Assembly: GCF_000166275.1 (NCBI RefSeq)
Contig: NZ_CM001023.1
Coordinates: 4,722,725-4,786,724 of the forward strand
From: Algoriphagus machipongonensis
GTDB taxonomy: Bacteria > Bacteroidota > Bacteroidia > Cytophagales > Cyclobacteriaceae
DNA length: 64,000 nucleotides
Direction: 5' to 3'
Below the pieces are notes generated by a model that saw only the letters and a program-made list of their open reading frames with translations, was not told where the DNA came from and searched no databases. Positions 8,978-17,935 of this stretch are shown here, piece after piece. Positions within the stretch are counted from its first letter, which is position 1; each line of letters opens with the position of its first letter. The position numbers were made by a program, and so were the translations under genes.

Positions 8978-9760
8978 TTAGTTTTGACTATGTATAAAAG
9001 CTAGTGCATGTTTATTAAATCGTTCTGGCTGCTCCACATTCACTACATGCCCGCAAGCTTCCACGATTTCCAACACCGCATTTTTATGTTCTTTAACAAT
9101 TTTTTTCACTGGTTCTAAAAACATCAAATCCTGATCTCCCATCACATATAAAGTGGGTATCTCCGTTTTTTTCTCTTTGAAATACCTCAATAATGGGTTT
9201 ATGTCTTTGGTTAACTTAAACCAGCGAATAAACTCTTTTTGACAAAGCTTTTTCGCTTCATTAATAAATAAATTCCTAGACTCAGAATGTTGCTTTCTCG
9301 GCATAATAATAAAAGCAAACAGACTATAAAGCCACATATATGGAATTACTTTCTTACCTGCATTACCTAAAAACACCAGAAACCTCGACCGGATGTTTAA
9401 CCTGGTTATAGCTCCTGCTAACACCATAGTCTTCACTCTATCTGGCTCAAGCTCCGCTAGGTTTCTAGCAATAATAGTCCCTAGAGAAACTCCTGCAAAA
9501 TGTGCTGGAGGAATCTTCCAATAGTCCAGAACTTCAATAATATCCTTTGTTATTTCTCTAAAAGTGTAATCATCCTCCCAAATGGCTTGTGGAATATTTG
9601 CCGACTTACCATGACCTCGAAGGTCTAATAACAAGACGTTGTAATTTTCCTTAAAATCCCTCAATTGTTTATACCAAACAACTGATGAACCACCTGCCCC
9701 ATGAATGAAGACTACCCATTCAGAACTACTAGGGTGTAAGTACCTTTTATTATAGAGCAT
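8978..9760 (-). CDS. Alpha/beta-fold hydrolase heading the efflux operon
   Basis: A 260-residue cytoplasmic alpha/beta hydrolase without a signal peptide. The catalytic triad can be read. Nucleophile Ser92 is in the elbow GVSLG, the acid is Asp211 (MGDQD) or the nearby Asp209, and His238 is in CGHVVNVEQPE. An oxyanion-type HGAGG motif is at about residues 20-24 and a LRGHGKS motif at about 47-53. These fit the proline-iminopeptidase/haloalkane-dehalogenase-like branch (Abhydrolase_1/6), but the substrate cannot be named. It precedes the RND adaptor by 21 bp and is most likely its operon leader. A role in modifying the exported compound, or no functional link at all, are both possible. Confidence 0.88.
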   Translation of the reverse strand: MLYNKRYLHPSSSEWVVFIHGAGGSSVVWYKQLRDFKENYNVLLLDLRGHGKSANIPQAIWEDDYTFREITKDIIEVLDYWKIPPAHFAGVSLGTIIARNLAELEPDRVKTMVLAGAITRLNIRSRFLVFLGNAGKKVIPYMWLYSLFAFIIMPRKQHSESRNLFINEAKKLCQKEFIRWFKLTKDINPLLRYFKEKKTEIPTLYVMGDQDLMFLEPVKKIVKEHKNAVLEIVEACGHVVNVEQPERFNKHALAFIHSQN

Positions 9761-9909
9761 ATAGATTAAACCCCTAGGCTAAACAAAGGTTTCGAGGTTA
9801 AATTTAATTGGATAAAATTTAGAAAGAGGTCAAAAAAGATACTGGAGGCAAATCTTCACTATCAATGGAAAAAATACAGGATGTTTTCTTCTGAAAAATT
9901 AAAAAAAAC

Positions 9910-10983
9910 TTAAAATTTCCACCCAAGTGTACTTTGAAGGACATAATCAAAATCTGTTGCACCTACTGTCGGTTTGCTATCATAATTCACTGCTAATCCG
10001 ATTTTTAAAAAAAAGTCATCGATAAACTTATACGTTGTATCTAACCTTCCATCTGCTCGATACCTACCTTTTTCTGAGAAACTTTTATAACCGTTCAAGG
10101 CACCAGAAAAATTAAATTTCCCAGCATCAAAAATGCTAAAGTCAGTACCAAAAATTGCTTCTCTGGTACTATTTGAAGGCAAATCCCCGGCAAAATTCTC
10201 ATCGTTATTGTTAATACCCGCTTGAATATTCCAATACGAGTGGTTGGTATGAATTAGATAAAATCCAGCACCCACTACAGTGTTTACCCGAAGGTCAATT
10301 AATTGCTGGGTATTGCTCAACAAATTGATCATCCCAACCAAAAAGAAGTCTCTTGGTAAGTAAAAAAGCACATAGGCTGTCCCATCATACCTTTCAATTG
10401 GTTTTGTAGATTCTTGGATGGATCGAATCGCATTGAAGCTGAGTCCTCCTCCCCATCGATCTCCTGAATAGTTCAAGTTACTTCGAAAGGAATACTGTCT
10501 CAGCTTATTAGATCTGGCAAGGTTAAAACCCAAACTTATTTCTCCATTTAACTTACTCGCAAAGCTTTCATTGATTTCATTTAGCTGCACGACCATTTCT
10601 TTATGAACCAACGCCTGATCCTCAGTATCCAAATCTATATTATTTCTTGTCCTTTGACTGGGATCAAAAACAGACAGTTTCAAAGAATCATTGGAAATAG
10701 TTTCCAGTTTTGCTTTTAATCTCTCTCCACTTTGTAAGGTTACCAAATACAGGTGAGCGGTATTTATTTCACTTACCTCTTTCCATTTTACCTCGATATC
10801 GGAATTAGAATATACTGTTTTGACATAAAGAACTCCTTTGTCCAGATACTTTATTTCCCCAACCAAAATATCTTCGTTGGATAATCTTAACGTGTCTTTC
10901 TGGGCATAGCAAAAATGATGAAACCCTACCAAAAGCAGGGTTCCTAGTACTAGTACTCTATGATAAAGTTTTACAATTCCCAT
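9910..10983 (-). CDS. DUF481-family outer-membrane protein (paralogue 1)
   Basis: A 357-residue secreted protein with a signal peptide ending near CYAQ (about residue 28). Residues about 32-110 form a small beta-rich domain (DILVGEIKYLDKGVLYVKT and following) seen in both paralogues. The rest is a DUF481-type beta barrel with alternating aromatic strands and a C-terminal aromatic residue (GWKF), the usual outer-membrane insertion signal. The ATG lies 13 bp inside the end of the neighbouring paralogue in another frame, so translation is probably coupled. No alternative start exists before the barrel. Function of DUF481 proteins is unknown; some are linked to salt stress. This and the next gene are clearly a tandem duplication that has diverged strongly. 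Confidence 0.85.
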   Translation of the reverse strand: MGIVKLYHRVLVLGTLLLVGFHHFCYAQKDTLRLSNEDILVGEIKYLDKGVLYVKTVYSNSDIEVKWKEVSEINTAHLYLVTLQSGERLKAKLETISNDSLKLSVFDPSQRTRNNIDLDTEDQALVHKEMVVQLNEINESFASKLNGEISLGFNLARSNKLRQYSFRSNLNYSGDRWGGGLSFNAIRSIQESTKPIERYDGTAYVLFYLPRDFFLVGMINLLSNTQQLIDLRVNTVVGAGFYLIHTNHSYWNIQAGINNNDENFAGDLPSNSTREAIFGTDFSIFDAGKFNFSGALNGYKSFSEKGRYRADGRLDTTYKFIDDFFLKIGLAVNYDSKPTVGATDFDYVLQSTLGWKF

Positions 10984-12041
10984 CCAACAGTGGTTTGAAA
11001 GATATAATCCAGGCTAGTTGCCCCTTCAATAGGCATATTATCGTAGTTCATGGTGGTTCCCACTTTTACATAAAAATCATCCAAGAATTCATATTTCACA
11101 TCCAAGCTAAAATCTGTTCTGAAACGTCCTGACTCTGTGAGAGAGGGGTATGAAATCAAACTTGTGAGTAAAGTCAAATCACCTATGTCATAAAGATTTA
11201 ACTGGGCACCTAGCATAGCTTCCCCAGATTTTCTAGAAGGAGTATCATCAAAATAAGTTTCAGAGTTTAAGTTGATACCGGCCTGAAAACCAAAATAAGT
11301 CTGGTTGGTGTGGATAAGGTATTTACCTAGACCTATTTGGTTACCAATCCTGCTTTTTATCAGCTGCTCTGTATTAGATAAATAGGTAAGATTGTAAAGT
11401 AAAAACCAATCCTTTGGTAGAAAGAAGTTAAATACTCCATTAGCGTCCGTACGCTTTACTGGGTCTACTTCATCTTGATTCGAGCGGAGAGAGTTATATG
11501 AAGCGTTGGCTTTCCAACGATCTGCTAAATATCCCAGACCACTCCTTACATTAAACTGCCTCAAATTATTTGCTTTGGTAACACTCCAACCCAAATCAAT
11601 ATTCGCTGACAGTCTACTCCAAAACCCATCATCCAAGGCATTTAAATAAACAATTTCCCCAAATGGAACATCTATGGAACCTCCACCTAAATCTTCTGTG
11701 TTATCGTTTTTCTTCTTTTTACCTATAGTAAGAAGTCGATCAGGATCGTAAGTGTTTATACTTATGGTACTATCATTCACGCTATTAATGGTACCATTGT
11801 AACGTTTTCCATTTGATAGTGTAATTAGATATTTGGTTTCGGAGAAAAGCTGCGAAATACCATCCCAGGAAATCTTAAAATCTGAGTCACTATAATCTGT
11901 CTCTACTGTGACCACCCCTTTGTCCATACTTTTTATTTCACCTATGATGACATCCTTATTTTTCAGTATCAAAGAATCTGTTTGTGCATAGGCTCCGAAT
12001 GACAAACTAAAAGCAAATAATAATTGTAAAAATTTCTTCAT
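10971..12041 (-). CDS. DUF481-family outer-membrane protein (paralogue 2)
   Basis: First gene of the tandem DUF481 pair in transcription order, 356 residues from the ATG at 12041. I prefer this ATG because MKKFLQLLFAFSLSFGAYAQ is a textbook signal peptide; an ATG four codons upstream (12053) is possible. It has the same layout as its neighbour: an N-terminal domain (DVIIGEIKSMDKGVVTVET and following), a variable linker with KKKKND, then a DUF481 barrel ending in GWEL. Shared barrel landmarks include FLPKDWFL versus YLPRDFFL, LSNTEQL versus LSNTQQL, and LIHTNQTYF versus LIHTNHSYW. Its 3' end overlaps the next gene by 13 bp. It is separated from the TonB receptor upstream by a strong terminator, so it needs its own promoter in the short spacer. 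Confidence 0.85.
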   Translation of the reverse strand: MKKFLQLLFAFSLSFGAYAQTDSLILKNKDVIIGEIKSMDKGVVTVETDYSDSDFKISWDGISQLFSETKYLITLSNGKRYNGTINSVNDSTISINTYDPDRLLTIGKKKKNDNTEDLGGGSIDVPFGEIVYLNALDDGFWSRLSANIDLGWSVTKANNLRQFNVRSGLGYLADRWKANASYNSLRSNQDEVDPVKRTDANGVFNFFLPKDWFLLYNLTYLSNTEQLIKSRIGNQIGLGKYLIHTNQTYFGFQAGINLNSETYFDDTPSRKSGEAMLGAQLNLYDIGDLTLLTSLISYPSLTESGRFRTDFSLDVKYEFLDDFYVKVGTTMNYDNMPIEGATSLDYIFQTTVGWEL

Positions 12042-12060
12042 ATGATATACCATTTACAGT

Positions 12061-12100
12061 AAAAATAGAAAAACACCTCTAAAAAGTAGGTGTTTTTCTA
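12061..12100 (-). terminator. Intrinsic terminator after the TonB-dependent receptor
   Basis: Perfect 13-bp stem (TAGAAAAACACCT, 12066-12078, with AGGTGTTTTTCTA, 12088-12100) and a 9-nt loop, followed on the minus strand by five Ts. It stands 33 bp beyond the receptor stop codon. Confidence 0.85.
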
Positions 12101-12132
12101 TATGAACTTTATGATTTTAAAACTTTCAAGGT

Positions 12133-15100
12133 TTAAAATAAATATCTCAAACCAAACTGCATGCTCCAGGTAGTAGAGAAATTACTAACATTCTGATAAG
12201 GGGAAGAAGCTAAGTTTCCAGAAACCTGACCCATCACGTAATTTGGATTTACGCTTACGTCTCCAGATCTAGACAGCAAATTCTGAGATCCATTCAATCT
12301 CTGCTGAATACCCCAGTCCTTATTAAGAAGGTTACCAAAATTGACGATATCCAAACTCAATTGAAGCGTATTTCTTGTATCTCCAATATTGGTGAAAATA
12401 TCTTGTAGAATTCTCACATCAAATCTGCTCAAATAAGGCATTACTAGCGCATTTCGAGGTACATAGTCTCCTCTGAACTCTTCTAGGTCATTGTCCTCAA
12501 CATATTGATCAAATGCGGCTGCTTGCTCTGCAGCAGTATAAACTACATTTCCATTAGACACAATATCTACGAAGTTGAAGTCGCTCGTATTTTCAGGAAT
12601 GAATAGCAAGTCAGCATTGACACCATCACCATTCAGGTCATTTCCATAAGTGTAAGAATATCTTCCTTGGTTAGCTCCAGAATAATAAACACCTACAGTG
12701 GTGGCAAAATGGTTGGCATACTCCACTCGATAGCTAAAGTTAGCAACCACTCTATTTGGCACTGCAAAATCAGAAATGTGTAGCATCTGATCATTTGGAG
12801 AGTTGATGTTAGGACTTGCTCCCCAAGCCGAACTTGCATTCGAACCAGAGTTAGCACTCACTTCTTTTGCTGCTGAATAGGTATAGAAAACACTTCCAGA
12901 GAAGCCATTGTACTCAGGCACAGAAATACCTAAAGTAGCCGAGAAAGCATGACCTTTAACATCTGTGTTTGAAAGGATCGTCGCATTGTTTGCTCCCATC
13001 ACAGGGTTGTAAGTGATATCATCCGTATCCAAAACCAATTCTCTATCATCGCCTGCGCTGTTCATTCTATCAGGAGAAATAGCTCTGTTAGCACCAAACT
13101 GGAATACCCCGTTTATGTCTCTTGTGTAAAGTAAATCAGCTGTCAACATAAATGGAGAGTTACCCAATTTATAATCAGCACCTAAACTTGATCTCCAAAC
13201 CATTGGCATTTTGAAGTCTGTATCTACCAAAGCAAAAGAACTTGGCGCTCCCTGTTCGGGCGTTTTAATAAATACGTCTTCTGCACCTTCTGGCGGGTTT
13301 TCTACATAGTAATATCTTTCTGGCTGGAAAGTTACATTTCCTATCCAACCTTCAACCTGCCCGTAGCTTCCTGGCTCTACATTATTTTGCAATACACCTG
13401 CGCCTGTTGGCATGTTTGTTAACCAAACAAATGGAACTCTTCCTGAGAATACACCGGTACCACCTCTAAGGATAAGGCTTCTATCACCGTTGACATCATA
13501 ATTAAATCCAAATCTTGGCGAAAGCATCAATTTGGAGTCAGGCCAGCTTCCAGAGTCATAATTCTTCGGATTGTACTCTGTATCCAATAATGTGATATCG
13601 TTAATGGAAGGATTTGGAGTCAAATCATTTAGATAAATAGGTAATTCAGCTCTTAAGCCAAGCGTCAAGGACAACTGGTCATTCACTGAAAATTTATCTT
13701 GTGCATAAAGAGAGGCTAAGCCGAAATTAACTCTGGCATAGGTCTCTTGCCCTTCGTAAGGATATGTCAATCCAAACATGATTGGAGCTACTTCATTAGC
13801 AGTACCAGTGGTCAAGAAATCTTCTACAGAAGCATACCTGTAATAAGAAGTACCCATTCTCACATAAGAGTTACCAAATTTTTGAATTTCAAAAGCAGCA
13901 CCTCCAGTGATTGTATGACGGCCTTCAATATAGGTCAGGTTGTTAATAAATGAGAAGTTATCATTTACCACATCATTATTGTAAGAGAACAACTCCGTAC
14001 CGAAGGTCATATAGTTCATATCACCGTTTCCGATTCCACCATCCCAGATATCAACCATTGGAAATAGTTGGTCACCTGGAGTAGTTCTAGTATCCTGGAT
14101 TTTAGAGTAGGTAAACAAGAACTGGTTGGAAACTTTTGGACTGAAATAAGAATTCAATTCCGCTGTGATAGATTTTACTGAGTTTTCAAATCCATAGGCA
14201 GAATTTTCAAAAGCAATAGAATTAGGACCTACCCTTGCTCCTGCCGGAAAAGGCGTTCTTGGTCTAGGACCAGAAGTAGCATTGGTTGTCTGAGGGGAAG
14301 TACCCACCACTTGATTATACCTTACTGCTAACTTGTGCTTATCGTTAATGTTCCAGTCAATTCTAGCCAAAAACTTCGTACTCGCTTGTTCAGCTTCATT
14401 TGCGTAACCTTGATATCTTCCTGGGTCATATCCCCATTGGTTGATCAAATGATCTCTAACACTTTCGAGGTCAGAAACAGTCGTTCTAGAAATGTTATTT
14501 TCAGGATTAGAAACCCCATCTGTAGAAGCTTTCCAAAGGTTTGCTCCAGAGGCATTTGCTCCTGTGTTTACTTCTCTTTCACCATTTACAAAGAAGAAAA
14601 GTTTGTTTTTGATGATTGGCCCACCTAGTCTGAAACCAAAATTCTTAGTCGCTGCATCCACTTTTTCCAGCTCATTTTCTCCAATCTTTCTTCCTTGAAG
14701 ACTTTGGTTTTTCCCAAAGAAATAAGCTGAACCTGACATTGTGTTGGTACCGCTACGGGTTACCGCATTGATACCTGCTCCTGTAAAACCTGATTGAGTA
14801 ACATCAAATGGAGCAATGTTTACAGAAATTTGCTCAATCGCATCTAAAGAAATTGGCTGAGAGTTTCCTCCTGGAAGGGGGTTGCTACTTAAACCAAACC
14901 CATTATTGAAGTTAGCACCATCAATTTGAATGTTATTGTATCTAGCATCTCGTCCTGCGAAAGAAGTTCCGTTAGCCTGTGGAGTCAATCGAGTGAATTC
15001 CGTGACACTTCTATTGATTTGAGGCAGCTCTGTTAATTGCTTTGTAGAAATACTGGTAGAGGTACCTGTTTTATCAGATTCAAGTTCACCAGTCCTACTA

Positions 15101-15474
15101 CCCGTCACCAAAACTTCTCCTAATTCTGTAGCATCATCCCCTAGGACCACATTCACTACATAGGGCTCACCTAATCTTAGGATTATCCCAGAGAAAGTGG
15201 AAGTTTCATATCCAATAAAACTTACTGTAACAGTGTATGGCCCCCCAATTCTCATATTTGGAATCGTGAACCTACCATCTAAGTTTGATACAGCACCGTA
15301 TCTTGTTCCTGATGGCTCGTGTGTCGCAACGATATTTGCCCCTGGAAGGGTCTCGCCATCCGCATCATTAATCTGCCCTTGAATAGAGCTTGTTGTTACC
15401 TGTGCCTGAGCCATTCCTAATCCCAAGGAAATGAACAACATAACAAGGAAACTTCTCAGTAAATTTTGCCTCAT
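12133..15474 (-). CDS. Oar-like TonB-dependent receptor with carboxypeptidase-regulatory domain
   Basis: Large outer-membrane receptor of 1,113 residues. A signal peptide ends near AQAQ (residue 25). Residues about 28-112 are a CarboxypepD_reg beta-sandwich (SIQGQINDADGETLPGANIV). The TonB plug follows at about residues 118-240, with an EVLVTGSRTG TonB-box-like start and an IQIDGANFNNGFG plug segment. The remainder is a 22-strand-type barrel ending in an aromatic strand (GLRYLF). The long extracellular regions and the plug sequence resemble the Oar/OmpA-related TonB receptors of Bacteroidota and Myxococcus rather than SusC sugar receptors, and no SusD-like gene is adjacent. Ligand unknown. 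It is a single-gene unit with a clear terminator and a promoter region carrying a perfect inverted repeat. Confidence 0.92.
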   Translation of the reverse strand: MRQNLLRSFLVMLFISLGLGMAQAQVTTSSIQGQINDADGETLPGANIVATHEPSGTRYGAVSNLDGRFTIPNMRIGGPYTVTVSFIGYETSTFSGIILRLGEPYVVNVVLGDDATELGEVLVTGSRTGELESDKTGTSTSISTKQLTELPQINRSVTEFTRLTPQANGTSFAGRDARYNNIQIDGANFNNGFGLSSNPLPGGNSQPISLDAIEQISVNIAPFDVTQSGFTGAGINAVTRSGTNTMSGSAYFFGKNQSLQGRKIGENELEKVDAATKNFGFRLGGPIIKNKLFFFVNGEREVNTGANASGANLWKASTDGVSNPENNISRTTVSDLESVRDHLINQWGYDPGRYQGYANEAEQASTKFLARIDWNINDKHKLAVRYNQVVGTSPQTTNATSGPRPRTPFPAGARVGPNSIAFENSAYGFENSVKSITAELNSYFSPKVSNQFLFTYSKIQDTRTTPGDQLFPMVDIWDGGIGNGDMNYMTFGTELFSYNNDVVNDNFSFINNLTYIEGRHTITGGAAFEIQKFGNSYVRMGTSYYRYASVEDFLTTGTANEVAPIMFGLTYPYEGQETYARVNFGLASLYAQDKFSVNDQLSLTLGLRAELPIYLNDLTPNPSINDITLLDTEYNPKNYDSGSWPDSKLMLSPRFGFNYDVNGDRSLILRGGTGVFSGRVPFVWLTNMPTGAGVLQNNVEPGSYGQVEGWIGNVTFQPERYYYVENPPEGAEDVFIKTPEQGAPSSFALVDTDFKMPMVWRSSLGADYKLGNSPFMLTADLLYTRDINGVFQFGANRAISPDRMNSAGDDRELVLDTDDITYNPVMGANNATILSNTDVKGHAFSATLGISVPEYNGFSGSVFYTYSAAKEVSANSGSNASSAWGASPNINSPNDQMLHISDFAVPNRVVANFSYRVEYANHFATTVGVYYSGANQGRYSYTYGNDLNGDGVNADLLFIPENTSDFNFVDIVSNGNVVYTAAEQAAAFDQYVEDNDLEEFRGDYVPRNALVMPYLSRFDVRILQDIFTNIGDTRNTLQLSLDIVNFGNLLNKDWGIQQRLNGSQNLLSRSGDVSVNPNYVMGQVSGNLASSPYQNVSNFSTTWSMQFGLRYLF

Positions 15475-15519
15475 AATTTATTGGTTTTGATATAAGTTGG
15501 TTTGATTATTAAATCACAG

Positions 15520-15527
15520 CAAAAGTA
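15520..15527 (-). promoter_or_regulatory. Bacteroidota-type -7 element for the TonB receptor
   Basis: On the minus strand the sequence is TACTTTTG, an exact match to TAnnTTTG. It ends 46 bp before the receptor ATG. No TTG -33 box occurs 17-23 bp upstream, so the call rests on the -7 box alone. Confidence 0.35.
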
Positions 15528-15552
15528 AAATTGTGATACGGCATTCTGGGAT

Positions 15553-15602
15553 ATTTATTGTTAAATTTCAACACTCGAATTTCACATTATTTAACAATAA
15601 AT
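15553..15602. promoter_or_regulatory. 14-bp perfect inverted repeat upstream of the TonB receptor
   Basis: ATTTATTGTTAAAT at 15553-15566 is the exact reverse complement of 15589-15602, with a 22-bp spacer. It lies about 25 bp upstream of the receptor -7 box. It could be a two-site operator or a cruciform; it lacks the GC-rich stem and T-run of a terminator. Confidence 0.5.
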
Positions 15603-15819
15603 TAATATAAATCAGCTATTAATATTCTCTTTCCTACAAAAATTCTTTCGATTTTTTAGTGCTAGACAGAAGATTTTAAGAGTTTATTGAATTTTTTGTT
15701 GTTAGTCAGGTATTATACTTAGACTTAAAACAAATTTGTAATTCTTTAAATTGATCGGGATTTCATCCTGTGATTACAGAATAAGAAGGTTAATTTTACC
15801 TCTCAAATAATTATTCCCT

Positions 15820-16509
15820 TTGAAAGATAAAAGCATAGTCTGGCTGTATTTATTCCTTTTTGCGACCTTAGTAGATATCGCTTTTCTACTGGAGTACAAA
15901 TCTCATTTAAGGTTTTTTTCAAAGCCATTAATACTTCTAGGCCTGATCATTTACTTCTTTAAAATCACTAAGCCAATAGCAAGTACATTATTGACAAAAG
16001 CTATTTTGGGAGCCTTAATTTTCTCTTGGATTGGTGACATTTTACTGCTTTGGCCTCAACTATTTGCCTATGGTCTCGGGGCATTTTTATTGGCACATGT
16101 TTGCTATATCATTGGGTTTAAGGTTGCTCAAAAGAATCCCGGGCAAATCAAAAATGTAAATTTTATCAAGATTTTCTTTTTAAACCTCCCCTTTTACATT
16201 TTGGCGGCCTTTGTTTACTATTTGACCCAACCTAATCTTGGTATTTTAAAAATTCCCGTAATCATCTATATCATTGCAATCGTATCGATGGTTACCACAG
16301 CAAGAGAAAGGTTTGGGAAATGCAACATTGCTAGTTTTTGGCAAGTGATGATCGGAGCCTCCCTGTTTTTTATCTCAGATGGTTTATTAGCTCTTAATCG
16401 CTTTTACCTAGAATTTCCCGAATCAGGAATATTGGTGATGGGTACATACGCTGTTGCCCAGCTACTGATCGTGATGGGAATTAGAAGCCATTTAATCCAG
16501 CCGCAATAA
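15820..16509 (+). CDS. YhhN/TMEM86-family membrane protein (lysoplasmalogenase-like)
   Basis: A 229-residue integral membrane protein with about eight hydrophobic helices, matching the YhhN family, whose characterised members hydrolyse the vinyl-ether bond of lysoplasmalogens. Family landmarks are the acidic/aromatic WIGDILLLWP segment (about residues 68-77) and the FFISDGLLALNRF segment (about 187-199), which hold the conserved aspartates. Upstream in frame is a stop within 12 bp, and the only early start is TTG at 15820, so a TTG start is likely. The DUF3820 gene follows after 29 bp. Whether this protein is an active lysoplasmalogenase in a bacterium with no known plasmalogens is open. Confidence 0.82.
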   Translation: MKDKSIVWLYLFLFATLVDIAFLLEYKSHLRFFSKPLILLGLIIYFFKITKPIASTLLTKAILGALIFSWIGDILLLWPQLFAYGLGAFLLAHVCYIIGFKVAQKNPGQIKNVNFIKIFFLNLPFYILAAFVYYLTQPNLGILKIPVIIYIIAIVSMVTTARERFGKCNIASFWQVMIGASLFFISDGLLALNRFYLEFPESGILVMGTYAVAQLLIVMGIRSHLIQPQ

Positions 16510-16538
16510 ACATAACTTCAACACCTGCAAAATTCCTT

Positions 16539-16754
16539 ATGGACAAGCAAATCCTCATCGATTTAGTTACCAAGAGAATGCCTTTTGGTAAATACAAAGG
16601 AAAGCTTCTTTGTGATATTCCAGAACATTACCTAGTCTGGATGCATGGTCAGGGCTTTCCTGAAGGGAAACTTGGGATGTGGCTTCACACACTTTATGAG
16701 ATAAGACTTAATGGGTTGGAGGATATTTTGAGAGAATTAAGGAGGAATTATTGA
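16539..16754 (+). CDS. DUF3820-family small protein
   Basis: A 71-residue soluble protein of the DUF3820 family (also described as putative quorum-sensing-regulated virulence factor). The signature MPFGKYKGKLL occurs at residues 14-24, followed by a DIPEHYLVWM helix. The family is common next to exonuclease-like domains but its biochemical role is unknown. It has a clear ATG and lies 29 bp after the YhhN-like gene, so it is likely co-transcribed. It converges on nagA with a 16-bp gap. Confidence 0.85.
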   Translation: MDKQILIDLVTKRMPFGKYKGKLLCDIPEHYLVWMHGQGFPEGKLGMWLHTLYEIRLNGLEDILRELRRNY

Positions 16755-16770
16755 TCTTAAACCATTAGAA

Positions 16771-17925
16771 TCAATGCTTCTTTGAATACACCAGCTCTCC
16801 AGCTTTTACCGCCTGTAGGATTTCCAATTCGGTTGCTTTGAAATCTAACACCAGCAAATCTGCTTTATTTCCTCTCCTTAGTCCGACAGATTTCTCCTTA
16901 TTAATATATTGTAAGGGTCTTATGGAAGCCATTTCAATAGCCTCTGGCAAAGTAGCTAGCTGATGCTTCACCAAAAAATTCACGCATTGAAGTAAAGAAG
17001 AAGCGGAACCTGCCAATAATTCGGGCTTTTTCTCCATAAACAATCTTCCATATTTGTTTAGTACTACTTCTCCACCAATTGGACTTTGATATTTCCCAGG
17101 AGGAAGCCCCGCAAACTGTGTGGAATCGCTGATAAGAAAAGTGTATTCAGGCTTCACTTTCATAAAAACTTTAATGACTGCTTCCGGTAGATGAAATCCA
17201 TCAGCGATGATACTCATCCACAGTTTTTCAGATGCTAGCTGATCCCAAAGATAGTTGGGATGTCTCGGCAGCATGAGGTGGGCAGCATTTCCGAGATGGG
17301 TGGATAAAGTGGCACCTGCTTTTACCGCAGCTTCTATCTGGGAAGTATTTGCAGCTGTATGCCCAATCGCTACTTTTACTCCCGATTCGACACATTTCTC
17401 AATAAACCCATTAGATTCCGTCCATTCTGGGGAAACTGTAATCAGTTCAATCCTTCCTTCAGTCTCCTCTTGCCAAGCACAGAACTTTTCCCAATTGGGT
17501 GCTTGAATATATTCTAAAGGATGTGCTCCTCTAGGACCTTCCTCTTTTGATAGAAAAGGACCTTCTAAGTGAATCCCCTGAATCGTATTTTGAACGAGTT
17601 TATTAGAGGAACAAGCTTTGGAAATGGTTTTTAATGATCTTCGAATAGATTCATCACTATTGGTGATAACAGTTGGGAAATAGGTGGTTACCCCATTTTC
17701 TAACAACGTCTGTGTAACATTTTGAATTTCAGACTCCTCTAAATTTGAATCGTTAAAATCTATCCCTTGGAAACCATTTACTTGAAGGTCAACAAACCCT
17801 GGTGCAATCAGGCTTTTCGATTCTGTTGCTTCCAATTCTATGATCTCTAAAATGATTCCATCTTTAATAATCACTTTGATTGGTTTCCCAGTCTGATAAT
17901 GTATCCCTTCTATGCTGTTATTCAT
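16771..17925 (-). CDS. nagA: N-acetylglucosamine-6-phosphate deacetylase
   Basis: Amidohydrolase that removes the acetyl group from GlcNAc-6-phosphate to give GlcN-6-phosphate, the substrate of the NagB encoded in the same operon. It is about 384 residues from the ATG at 17925. A GTG eight codons upstream (17949) lies inside the symporter gene and is less likely. Numbering from that GTG, the metal and substrate residues are in place: Glu129 in GIHLEGPF, His197 in IGHT, His218 in STHLGNA, His253 in DGFHLP, and catalytic Asp275 in LISDSTQFAGLPPG. The usual HLFNAM stretch is HLGNAA here, a mild variation. The start codon follows the symporter stop by 10 bp. Third gene of the nag operon. Confidence 0.93.
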   Translation of the reverse strand: MNNSIEGIHYQTGKPIKVIIKDGIILEIIELEATESKSLIAPGFVDLQVNGFQGIDFNDSNLEESEIQNVTQTLLENGVTTYFPTVITNSDESIRRSLKTISKACSSNKLVQNTIQGIHLEGPFLSKEEGPRGAHPLEYIQAPNWEKFCAWQEETEGRIELITVSPEWTESNGFIEKCVESGVKVAIGHTAANTSQIEAAVKAGATLSTHLGNAAHLMLPRHPNYLWDQLASEKLWMSIIADGFHLPEAVIKVFMKVKPEYTFLISDSTQFAGLPPGKYQSPIGGEVVLNKYGRLFMEKKPELLAGSASSLLQCVNFLVKHQLATLPEAIEMASIRPLQYINKEKSVGLRRGNKADLLVLDFKATELEILQAVKAGELVYSKKH

Positions 17926-17935
17926 AAGGATGGGT

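Larger units (their letters stand above)
15475..15819. other. AT-rich divergent promoter region
   Basis: This 345-bp spacer separates the divergent TonB receptor and YhhN genes. It contains a good -7 element for the receptor and a 14-bp perfect inverted repeat, listed separately. The YhhN-proximal half is AT-rich; I see no credible open frame or RNA gene in it. Confidence 0.6.
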
